Assembly (NCBI GenBank): GCA_964460345.1
Contig: CAYWRO010000005.1
Location: 1-64,000 of the forward strand
Length of the DNA stretch: 64,000 nucleotides
Source of the DNA: CAYWRO01 sp964460345
GTDB taxonomy: Bacteria; Planctomycetota; Phycisphaerae; Phycisphaerales; UBA1924
Direction: 5' to 3'
This document shows positions 40,072-47,995 of this stretch, in pieces. Within the stretch, counting starts at the first letter, position 1. Each line of letters starts with the position of its first letter. A program made the translations under genes and the position numbers. The notes beneath the pieces were generated by a model. It saw nothing but the letters and a program-made list of their open reading frames with translations. It was not told where the DNA came from and searched no databases.

Positions 40072-42528
40072 ATGCCACCACACCGGCTGATCTGGGGGAT
40101 GGGGATCGCTGCATCCATGCTCGGCCCGAGCATTGCGGCCGGACAGACCGCGCCCGTTCCCGACTCCGGCTTCCCATTGGATCTGGATTCCGGATGGCTT
40201 AGTCCGGCAGCCACCGATGGGCTTCAGGTTCTCTTCAGCGAAGTCGTCACCGTCCCGAATGCATCCTGGCTCCGCCTCCGCTTTGGCGACGTCGCCCTCC
40301 CCGGATCCAGCGGCGCAGACAACGCGGCGTACCTCCGCATCACCTCCTGGAAGGACGGCGCGGAGCAGACGCTCTACGCCGATCACCTCGCGCAATGGCG
40401 CAACACATCCGCCTACTTTAACGGCGACACGGTCATAGTCGAACTGCTCGCCCACGCCGGTGCGCTGCCCGCCCGCGTGCAGCTTGCCGAAGTAATCGCC
40501 GGCGATGTCGAACCGATCGAAGAGCGGACCATCTGCGGCGAGACCGACGACCGCGAACTCTCCACCGACCCGCGCATCGGGCGAACCATGCCCGGCGGCT
40601 GCACCGCGTGGCTGATCGACGATGAATACCACAGCTTCCTCTCCGCCGGCCACTGCGCCGTCGTCCCGACCGATGTCCAGGTCGTCGAGTTCAACGTCCC
40701 CCTCTCCACTTCCACCGGCCTGATCCAGCACCCGCCGCCGCAGGATCAGTACGCCGTAGACCCCGCATCACTCCAAATCGTCTCCGGCTCCATCGTGATC
40801 GGAAACGACTGGGCCTACTTCGGCGCGTTTCCGAACTCGATCACCGCGCTGACCCCCTTTCAGGCCCAGCAGGCCTGCTTCACGACGAACCGCACCCCGC
40901 AACCCACGGCGGGCACGTCCATGCGCGTCACCGGCTACGGCACCGTCTTCTCCACGCAGGGTCCGCGCACGTGGAACCAGGTCCAGAAGACCCACGCCGG
41001 TCCGCTGACCAGCTTCACCGGCCAAACCCTGCGCTACCAGGCCGATACCACGGGCGGCAACTCCGGCTCCCCGATCATCGACGAGACCGACGGCCGCGCC
41101 ATCGGAATCCACACCAACGGCGGCTGCGTCGCCAGCGGCGGCTCCAACTCCGGAACCTCCCTCGCCCACAGCGGCCTCCACGACGCCCTGGCAAACCCCC
41201 GCGGCGTCTCCGCCGGCCCCGTTCTGGGAGAGCAGACAGAGCTTGCCCGCCTCATCCCGCCTCAGAGGCAAACCGACGATCAGTTCGGCGCAGCCGTGGC
41301 GCTCTCCGGCACGCGTGCGGTCGTCGGCGCGCCCGCCGCCGCTGCAGCGCGCGGCGCGGCATACATCTTTGAAGAAGGTAGCGGCGCCTGGGACATCGTC
41401 GCCGCTCTGCCCCTTCCCCCTGGTATCGGCACCGGCCACTACTTCGGCCAGGACGTCGCCATCGACGGCGATCGCCTCGTGGTCAGCGCTCCCGGCAACG
41501 CCCTCACCTCCACGGTGGCGCAGGTCAGCCGCGTGCACGTTTACGAGCGAGCCGGCACAACCTGGACCCACGCGGCCACCCTGAGCCCCTCTGCTCAGCC
41601 GCTGGACGACTGGTACGGCCTCACCGTCGACCTTGAAGGCGACTGGCTCGCCGTCGGCGCGCCGCGCGACTCGACCGGCCGCGGCGCGGTGTATGTCTAT
41701 CGCTTCACGGGCGCGCAGTGGAGCCTGGTCGAGACGCTCCGCGGGCCGGACGCCGCCGCGCGCCAGTTCGGCTACGACGTCGACCTCGACGGCGGACGGC
41801 TCATTGTCGGCGCGCGCAACGAGGCGGTCGGAACCGCCCGCCCGGGCGCAGCCTACATCTATCAATGGAATGGCGCTGCGTGGACGCAGCAAGCGCACTT
41901 CATCCCGCCGCTGGGCGCCACGGGCGACCAGTTCGGGGCAGCCGTCGCGCTCCGCGGCGACACCGCCGTCATCGGCGCGCCCTTCGCCGACGATGCCATC
42001 GCCAACAGCGGCTCTCTTCATCCCTATCGCTACGACGGCGTCGCCTGGCGCAGCCAGCCGCTGCTGACCGCCCCCGGCGCAGCCATCGGTGACGCCACCG
42101 GAGGCGCCGTCGCCCTCGCGGAGAACGTCGTGCTCGCCGGATCCCCCGGCAACGACGGCCGCGGCAACATCGCCGGCGCCATCTACCGCTTCGTCAACGA
42201 GGAAGGCCAGTGGAGCAACGGCGTGCCCGCCGTCGTCGCCAGCGACACGGTCGCCAACGACCAGTTCGGCTGCGCCATCGACGTTGACGGCCGGCTCATG
42301 ATCATCGGCGCACGGCTCAAGGCAGGAGGCGGCGCGGCCTACATCTTCCCCGTCCAGCCCTGCCCCGCCGATCGCAACAGCGATGCGCGGGCGGATGTTC
42401 ACGACCTGCTGCACTACCTGGATTCCTGGTTTGCCGGAGGCGACGACGCCGACGTCAACGACGATGAGGCAATCGATGTCGAGGACCTGCTGATCTACCT
42501 CGACCTCTGGTTCGCCGGCTGCGAGTAG
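40072..42528 (+). CDS. Secreted trypsin-like serine protease with FG-GAP propeller and dockerin
   Basis: An 818-residue exported protein. The signal peptide is residues 1-23. The peptidase S1 domain (~150-390) shows the His loop LSAGHC near 190, a candidate Asp in GNDWAYFG near 244 and the nucleophile Ser in TTGGNSGSPI near 328. Seven FG-GAP-type repeats follow (DDQFGAAVAL, GHYFGQDVAI, DDWYGLTVDL, ARQFGYDVDL, GDQFGAAVAL, GDATGGAVAL, NDQFGCAIDV), enough for a seven-bladed propeller that may bind a target. A C-terminal dockerin pair ends in FAGCE. The start at 40072 is set by AGGAGG 5 bases upstream. Likely role: extracellular or surface proteolysis. Confidence 0.88.
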   Translation: MPPHRLIWGMGIAASMLGPSIAAGQTAPVPDSGFPLDLDSGWLSPAATDGLQVLFSEVVTVPNASWLRLRFGDVALPGSSGADNAAYLRITSWKDGAEQTLYADHLAQWRNTSAYFNGDTVIVELLAHAGALPARVQLAEVIAGDVEPIEERTICGETDDRELSTDPRIGRTMPGGCTAWLIDDEYHSFLSAGHCAVVPTDVQVVEFNVPLSTSTGLIQHPPPQDQYAVDPASLQIVSGSIVIGNDWAYFGAFPNSITALTPFQAQQACFTTNRTPQPTAGTSMRVTGYGTVFSTQGPRTWNQVQKTHAGPLTSFTGQTLRYQADTTGGNSGSPIIDETDGRAIGIHTNGGCVASGGSNSGTSLAHSGLHDALANPRGVSAGPVLGEQTELARLIPPQRQTDDQFGAAVALSGTRAVVGAPAAAAARGAAYIFEEGSGAWDIVAALPLPPGIGTGHYFGQDVAIDGDRLVVSAPGNALTSTVAQVSRVHVYERAGTTWTHAATLSPSAQPLDDWYGLTVDLEGDWLAVGAPRDSTGRGAVYVYRFTGAQWSLVETLRGPDAAARQFGYDVDLDGGRLIVGARNEAVGTARPGAAYIYQWNGAAWTQQAHFIPPLGATGDQFGAAVALRGDTAVIGAPFADDAIANSGSLHPYRYDGVAWRSQPLLTAPGAAIGDATGGAVALAENVVLAGSPGNDGRGNIAGAIYRFVNEEGQWSNGVPAVVASDTVANDQFGCAIDVDGRLMIIGARLKAGGGAAYIFPVQPCPADRNSDARADVHDLLHYLDSWFAGGDDADVNDDEAIDVEDLLIYLDLWFAGCE

Positions 42529-42656
42529 CGGGGGCTGCGCGTTGACAGTGAGATCGGCGACACCGGCAGGGCCGCGGCCCCGTTCCCGCTGCGAAAAGAC
42601 CTGCCCGCGGGCCACCGTTCACTGTCCACTTCTACTCGCCGCCCTACGATTGCCCC

Positions 42657-44123
42657 ATGGATGATCTTCCAGCTTCGGTGAACGTTCTTCTGGTCGGCGG
42701 GGGTGGACGGGAGCACGCGCTGGCGTGGAAGCTGCGGCAGTCGCCGCGGCTGGGGGAGTTGTGGGTCACCGATCCGGCCAACCCCGGCCTTGCCGCGCTT
42801 GGCAAGCCCGTGGATGTCCCCGTCGACTACGCCAACCCGTACCGCCTGCAGCAGTTCTGCCGCCACAAGAACATCGGCCTCGTCGTGATCGGTCCGGAAG
42901 ATCCGCTGGCCGTGGGCCTGGCCGATGCGCTGGCGACGCCTCCCGGAGGAGGAAGCCGCTGTGTGTTCGGCCCCGTCAAGGAGGCCGCGCGACTTGAAGC
43001 GGACAAGACCTGGTGCAAGCAGATTTTGCGCGGCGCGTCAATCCCCACGGGCGAGGCTCGTTCCTTCACCGACGTCAACGCCGCGCGCCGCTATCTCGAA
43101 TCCCGCGTCCTTGATGATGAGACGCTCTCGAAGCTCTTCGAGAACGCCGACAAGATCCGCGACCCCAACGAGCGCTGGCGCCGCATCCTCGAGACCGCCC
43201 GGCTCGAACCCAGCGTCGCCAAGGCCTTCAACGAACATCGCGACGACCTGCCCGTCATCAAGGCCTCCGGCTTGGCCCGCGGCAAGGGCGTCGTCGTCCC
43301 CCACACCTTCCGCGAGGCCGCCAACGCCCTCGATCGCATGATGGTCAAGCGCGAGTTCGGCGACGCCGGACGCCAGGTACTGCTGGAGGAGAAACTCGAA
43401 GGCCGCGAAGTTTCCGTTCTCGCCCTCGTCGACGGCCGCAACATCTTCGTCCTCGAGCCCTGCCAGGACCACAAGCGACTGCTCGACAATGATGAAGGCC
43501 CGAACACCGGCGGCATGGGCGCGTTCTGCCCCGGCGGTCTCTACGGCACCGACACCGACGAGGAACTTCTCCGCACGATCGAGCGCGACATCCTCGTTCC
43601 CACCATTGACGCCCTCCGCCGCGAAGGCATCGAATACCGCGGCGTCCTCTACGCCGGCATCATGCTGACGCCCGCAGGCCCGAAAGTTCTCGAGTTCAAC
43701 GTCCGCTTCGGCGACCCGGAGTGCCAGGCGCTCATGGCGCGCCTGGACGCCGATCTCATCGAAGTCATGATGGCCACGTGCATGGGCCGCCTTGATGAGG
43801 TCCAGATCAACTGGACTCCGGGCGCATCCTGCTGCATCGTTCTCGCCGCGGAGGGGTATCCCGATTCGCCGCGCCCGGGGGATGTGATTGAGGGCCTGGA
43901 TGCAGCCGAACGTGTCCGTAATGTCACGGTGTTCCATGCAGGCACGAGGCGCACAGGTGACGGCATCGTGACGGCCGGCGGCCGCGTGCTCAACGTCACC
44001 GCCACCGGCGGCTCGCTCGAAGATGCCCGCGATACCGCCTACACGGCCTGCGACATGATCAAGTTCCGCGGCAAAGTGATGCGCCGCGACATCGGACGCG
44101 CCGGCGTCGTTCACAGCGCCTGA
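42657..44123 (+). CDS. purD: Phosphoribosylamine-glycine ligase
   Basis: A 488-residue ATP-grasp ligase making glycinamide ribonucleotide in purine synthesis. NVLLVGGGGREHALAWKL at the N-terminus, VIGPEDPLAVGLADAL, KASGLARGKGVVVP and the metal-site region NTGGMGAFCPG are diagnostic. About 45 extra residues (SKLFENADKIRDPNERWRRI and around) are inserted before KASGLARGKG, making it longer than the usual ~425. A TACGAT box (42645-42650) ends 6 nt before the ATG, without a ribosome site. It is not clustered with other pur genes. Confidence 0.94.
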   Translation: MDDLPASVNVLLVGGGGREHALAWKLRQSPRLGELWVTDPANPGLAALGKPVDVPVDYANPYRLQQFCRHKNIGLVVIGPEDPLAVGLADALATPPGGGSRCVFGPVKEAARLEADKTWCKQILRGASIPTGEARSFTDVNAARRYLESRVLDDETLSKLFENADKIRDPNERWRRILETARLEPSVAKAFNEHRDDLPVIKASGLARGKGVVVPHTFREAANALDRMMVKREFGDAGRQVLLEEKLEGREVSVLALVDGRNIFVLEPCQDHKRLLDNDEGPNTGGMGAFCPGGLYGTDTDEELLRTIERDILVPTIDALRREGIEYRGVLYAGIMLTPAGPKVLEFNVRFGDPECQALMARLDADLIEVMMATCMGRLDEVQINWTPGASCCIVLAAEGYPDSPRPGDVIEGLDAAERVRNVTVFHAGTRRTGDGIVTAGGRVLNVTATGGSLEDARDTAYTACDMIKFRGKVMRRDIGRAGVVHSA

Positions 44124-44156
44124 GCCTTTTCCACACACGCCCTGTCGAACACGAAA

Positions 44157-44267
44157 CCGGGCGTTTCCTCGCAAAAAGTGAGGCTTCCTGCCCGGTCGGC
44201 GCTCATGGTGGCGAGCATGCCACCCATCACAGCGCCCGCCCCCGTCGTAGCATGCCCAGAGGCATGA
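44157..44267. promoter_or_regulatory. Three successive hairpins between purD and the PepSY gene
   Basis: Hairpin 1: outer CCGGGC/GCCCGG (44157-44162, 44190-44195) with inner CCTCGC/GTGAGG around AAAAA. Hairpin 2: outer GGCGCT/AGCGCC (44198-44203, 44231-44236) with inner GGTGGC/GCCACC. Hairpin 3: CATGCC/GGCATG near 44250-44267. The first may terminate purD; together they could be a structured leader or a small RNA. Confidence 0.45.
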
Positions 44268-44291
44268 ACATCCAACGACAGGGGGACCGAC

Positions 44292-44825
44292 ATGACAAGC
44301 CCAACGTTCCAGCCGGGACTTAGCGAGACGGCCGCCACCTCGCAGGCAGGCCTGACGAGCGGACTCGGGAAGATGCTGGCGGCGGTGGCGGCAGGCGTCG
44401 CGCCCATGGTCTGGACCGCATGGAAAGAACCACCGCCTGAAGATGCCATGCCGCTGGCCGAGCTCGTCCGCGGCCTCGAAGAGAAACGCTACACCCCCAT
44501 CACCGAAATCTCGTTCGACGACGGCGTGTGGGAAGTGGAGGCGTACAAGGAAGACCGCGGCCGCGAACTGGACGTTGATCCCACCAGCGGCGAAGTCCTG
44601 CGTGAGCACGATGACGAGGGCGACCGCAAGCCGCCCGCCGACGCGATGGCCCTGTCAGAACTCATCCGCAAGGTCGAAGACCAGGGGTACAACAACCTGG
44701 CCGACATCTCCTTCGAAGGTCGAAGCTGGGAGATGGAAGCCGTTCGCGATGGAAAACAGCGCGAACTGAAGGTCGACCCGGCCTCCGGTAAGGTCACCAG
44801 CGATCGCCCGGACGATGACGATTGA
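44292..44825 (+). CDS. Double PepSY domain protein
   Basis: A 177-residue protein with two PepSY modules of about 55 residues each: AMPLAELVRGLEEKRYTPIT through VDPTSGEVLREHDDE, and AMALSELIRKVEDQGYNNLA through VDPASGKVTSD. PepSY domains inhibit or chaperone proteases and bind surfaces. No signal peptide is visible, only a weakly hydrophobic segment near residues 25-42 (LGKMLAAVAAGVAPMVW) that may act as a membrane anchor. A GGGGG purine run precedes the ATG. It is monocistronic, and the downstream end carries a GGAGAG/CTCTCC hairpin at 44857-44875. Confidence 0.85.
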   Translation: MTSPTFQPGLSETAATSQAGLTSGLGKMLAAVAAGVAPMVWTAWKEPPPEDAMPLAELVRGLEEKRYTPITEISFDDGVWEVEAYKEDRGRELDVDPTSGEVLREHDDEGDRKPPADAMALSELIRKVEDQGYNNLADISFEGRSWEMEAVRDGKQRELKVDPASGKVTSDRPDDDD

Positions 44826-44880
44826 TAGAGAATAGAGAATAGAGAGTGGAGGACATGGAGAGTCTCTTGCTCTCCTCCTC
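44824..44880. repeat. Simple repeat block, GAATAGAGAATAGAGA family
   Basis: A short copy of the AT-richer repeat seen at 2296-2471, followed by the GGAGAG/CTCTCC hairpin. It lies between the convergent PepSY and ABC permease genes. Confidence 0.65.
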
Positions 44881-44892
44881 TGTTCTGTCTTT

Positions 44893-46443
44893 CTAGACTC
44901 TTGCCTTCTTCAGCTTCGGATCGATCGCATCCCGCAGCGCTTCGCCGACGAGGGTGAAGCTCAGCACGGTGAAAAAGATCGCTTTACCGGGGAAGATCGC
45001 CAGCCACCACACGAACGTCCCCACGTCGCTGGTCGCCGTCGAAAGCAGCTTCCCCCAACTCGGCTGCCCAACCGGGCCCAGGCCGAGGAAGGACAGGATC
45101 GCCTCGGTCAGGATCGCCGCGGCGATCATGAAGCTCGCCTCTACCAGCACAGGCGTCACGCCGTTGGGGAGCATGTGCTTGAAGAGGATCGCCCGCAGCG
45201 GCAGGCCCACGGCCCGTGCCGACTGCACGAAGTCCTGATTGCGCAGCTTGTAAAACTCGGCGCGCGTGAAGCGGGCTGCGCCGTGCCACGTAAAGACGCC
45301 GATGATCGCCATCATCGTGTAGGTGCTGCGGAACTCCGGCGGCAGCACGCCCGCGGCGACGATCAGCAAGAACAGCACCGGAATTGACATGAAGATCTCG
45401 ACGATGCGGAAGAGGCCGATGTCGACCCACCCACCGAAGTACCCCATCAGCGCGCCCATCGTGATCCCGATGAACACCGCGATGCTCGTCGAGACCAGCC
45501 CGATCGAAATCGACAGGCGGCACGCGTGCAGCATCTGGCTGAGCACATCCTGGCCGACCCCGTCCGTCCCGAGAATAAAGGTGGCGTTCCCCCCCGCCGG
45601 GTTGAATCGCTCTCCCTCGATGTCGGCCAGCGTCGTGCCGGGCTCCTTGTGAAACCAGCTCGTGCTCGCCTGCGTCGGGGAAAAGGGGATGAGCGTGTAG
45701 GTCGCCCGAACCTGCCCCATCGCCTGCTGGTCGCGGTACGGGAACGTCTCCAGCGGCGCCTTCCAGCGCGCTGTTGTGATCAGGGCTGCGACGATCGCCA
45801 CCGCGGCGACGGCGACGATGCGCAGCGGCGCCCGCCGGATGACCGGCACGAACACGAACGGCACGGCAAAGACCAGCGCAAGCACGCCGGAGACGATCGC
45901 CGGCAGTGCCGGGTTCTGCTGCAGCTTGCGCAGCGAGTCGGCCACGTCGCGCTGCCCGAAATACGCCGCGGCCGCCGATGCGATCGCCACCACCAGCCCC
46001 CCCTGCACGCTCAGCACGATCACGGTCAGCAGCCGCCGCGAACGCGTCGGCGCGCCCACCCCGAATCGCTCCCAGGGCAGAAAGAGCCACAACGATCCGG
46101 CCACGCCGATCACGAGCAGCGCCAGGTCCGCCGCGGTCAGATACTTCACGAGCGGCCATGTGGTCCGGACAACGTGGCCTGTCTCATCCAGATGCTGCAG
46201 CCGAATCGGATGCCCGTTTGCAAGCAGCGGCGAGAAGATCGCAAAGAACAGCACGATCCCCACCCACACCAGGCTGATGACCGCCGCGGGGCGGCTGAGC
46301 ACGTGCGACCACGCGTCCAGCCAGAAGCCTTTGGCCTCCTTGTGGCCGATGCCGCGGGCAAGCTGCACGCCCGTGACCGACTGTGGTACATCCGGCGCAG
46401 GCGGGTTGGGCTTCTGCGGAGGGTTGGTCGAGGCGCGGCTCAT
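44893..46443 (-). CDS. Peptide-type ABC transporter permease (DppC/OppC-like), distal copy
   Basis: A 516-residue inner-membrane permease. The C-terminal ~220 residues are a typical DppC core with the EAA loop SARAVGLPLRAILFKHMLPN. The N-terminal ~240 residues hold extra helices (VISLVWVGIVLFFAIFSPLL; three or four more near residues 90-225) and a periplasmic segment, so it is far longer than the usual ~300. Its ATG overlaps the stop of the DppB-like gene by 4 bp. The last gene of a four-gene operon with no ATPase gene. Confidence 0.88.
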   Translation of the reverse strand: MSRASTNPPQKPNPPAPDVPQSVTGVQLARGIGHKEAKGFWLDAWSHVLSRPAAVISLVWVGIVLFFAIFSPLLANGHPIRLQHLDETGHVVRTTWPLVKYLTAADLALLVIGVAGSLWLFLPWERFGVGAPTRSRRLLTVIVLSVQGGLVVAIASAAAAYFGQRDVADSLRKLQQNPALPAIVSGVLALVFAVPFVFVPVIRRAPLRIVAVAAVAIVAALITTARWKAPLETFPYRDQQAMGQVRATYTLIPFSPTQASTSWFHKEPGTTLADIEGERFNPAGGNATFILGTDGVGQDVLSQMLHACRLSISIGLVSTSIAVFIGITMGALMGYFGGWVDIGLFRIVEIFMSIPVLFLLIVAAGVLPPEFRSTYTMMAIIGVFTWHGAARFTRAEFYKLRNQDFVQSARAVGLPLRAILFKHMLPNGVTPVLVEASFMIAAAILTEAILSFLGLGPVGQPSWGKLLSTATSDVGTFVWWLAIFPGKAIFFTVLSFTLVGEALRDAIDPKLKKARV

Positions 46444-47972
46444 TCGTAGGAAATCCTCGGATCGGCAAGGGCGTAGAGAATGTCGGCCAGCAGCAGCGCC
46501 AGCAGGTTGACGCCCGCGATGATGAGCGTCGTCGCCAGCACGAGCTCCCGGTCGCGCAGGTAGATCGCGTCAAGCACGAGCTTGCCCATGCCGGGAATGG
46601 TAAAAATCTTCTCGATCACGACGGATCCGGACAGCATCGCCGGGAACACCCCCACGAACATCGTGATCAGCGGCAGCAGCGAGTTGCGGAAGACGTGACG
46701 GAAGATGATGTCCTTGTACGGCACGCCCTTCGCCTTGGCCGTGCGGACGTAGTCGGCGTTGAAATTGTCCAGCATCGCCGCGCGTGTCTGCTTGCTCAGA
46801 ATCGCAAAGCCCGTGTACACCAGGCACACCACCGGCAGGCAGATGTGCCAGATCATGTCAAGCAGGTATCCCGCCTGCAGGTTGCCATTGGCATCCCGCC
46901 CCGGCAAAAAGGTCCAGTTCTCCGCCGCGGCGCTGTGCAGGCCGCTGGACGGGAACGCCCCGAGCATCTCGTTGCTCGCCAGATACCCCACCGCCAGCAC
47001 GCCGGCCAGCGGAAGCGGAAACGCCCACAGGGCGACGTACATCGCACCGGAGCCGACGTCGATGTACGACCCCTGGCGAATCGCCGCGAGCATTCCGCTC
47101 GGCACCGCGATGAAGTAGATGATCGGCACGGCGATCAAGTTCAGCAGGAGTGTCACCGGCAGCGCATCGCCGATCAGTTCGATCACCGGGCGCGACTTGC
47201 TGAACGACCGCCCCAGGTCCGGCGCTGCGACGCTCAGCACGCCGGGGATGATCGGAGCGCCCGCTTCGCGAAACGGCTTCGCATCGAAAACCGCGATCAG
47301 CTTGGCCCGCTCCTGCAACGCGGCCCGGTACGCCTCGATCGCCTCCGCCGCGGCGGCCTTGGACTCTTCCCACTCCGGCAGGTCCTCACGCCGCTCGGAA
47401 AGCCGCAGCGCCACCTCGCGAATCTTGCCGTCGTTGGCGACCGCCCCCGGGATCTCCGCGGCCTCGGCGTAGCGGGCCAGCGCGTTGTTGAGCAGACGTC
47501 GCGACCCCGTCGCGCGGATGCGGGCGCGGGCGAACTCCTGCGCCTGGGCGCGGTACACGTGCGCCTTGGTCTCCGCCGTCGCGTCAGCGTCCCACACGAC
47601 CGGATCGGCCGGCGTCACGCCTGCGTCCAGGTCGTCCGTAAACCAATCCCACAGGTGCGGCGGCTTCGGCGCCCGCGGCACGTTCAGAACGTTCCCCGCC
47701 GGGTCCACCAGCGCGCGCCGGCCGAACTTGATGGGACTGATCTGCCGCAGCCACCGCCCGTACTGCACGAGCACGGGATCATCCAGGCCGTAGCGGTCTT
47801 CAAGCTCCGCCTGGCGCAAGGCCGCGCTGGTCGGATCCATCTGCCCGCCGGCCACGCTCAGCGAAGCGCCGATGCCCCCCGGCGCGGCCGCCACGATCAG
47901 AAAGACGATCAGCGTAATCCCGATCAGCGTCGGGATCATCAGCAGCAGTCGTCGTGCGATGTAAGTGCCCAT
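46440..47972 (-). CDS. Peptide-type ABC transporter permease (DppB/OppB-like)
   Basis: A 510-residue permease. Helix 1 (LLLMIPTLIGITLIVFLIVA) matches the family. Then about 190 soluble, charged and mostly helical residues (~55-245) are inserted before the remaining helices and the EAA loop VRTAKAKGVPYKDIIFRHVF. Family members are usually near 310-340 residues. The insert would be periplasmic and may contact the binding protein. It overlaps the distal permease by 4 bp and lies 23 bp after the binding-protein gene. Confidence 0.88.
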   Translation of the reverse strand: MGTYIARRLLLMIPTLIGITLIVFLIVAAAPGGIGASLSVAGGQMDPTSAALRQAELEDRYGLDDPVLVQYGRWLRQISPIKFGRRALVDPAGNVLNVPRAPKPPHLWDWFTDDLDAGVTPADPVVWDADATAETKAHVYRAQAQEFARARIRATGSRRLLNNALARYAEAAEIPGAVANDGKIREVALRLSERREDLPEWEESKAAAAEAIEAYRAALQERAKLIAVFDAKPFREAGAPIIPGVLSVAAPDLGRSFSKSRPVIELIGDALPVTLLLNLIAVPIIYFIAVPSGMLAAIRQGSYIDVGSGAMYVALWAFPLPLAGVLAVGYLASNEMLGAFPSSGLHSAAAENWTFLPGRDANGNLQAGYLLDMIWHICLPVVCLVYTGFAILSKQTRAAMLDNFNADYVRTAKAKGVPYKDIIFRHVFRNSLLPLITMFVGVFPAMLSGSVVIEKIFTIPGMGKLVLDAIYLRDRELVLATTLIIAGVNLLALLLADILYALADPRISYE

Positions 47973-47995
47973 ACCCGATCCTCGGCGCGGCGGTT

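Noticed and set aside
40768..42615. Minus-strand frame of over 600 codons opposite the protease gene
   Set aside because: It is antisense to clear S1, FG-GAP and dockerin motifs; the translation is low-complexity Ala/Gly/Val.
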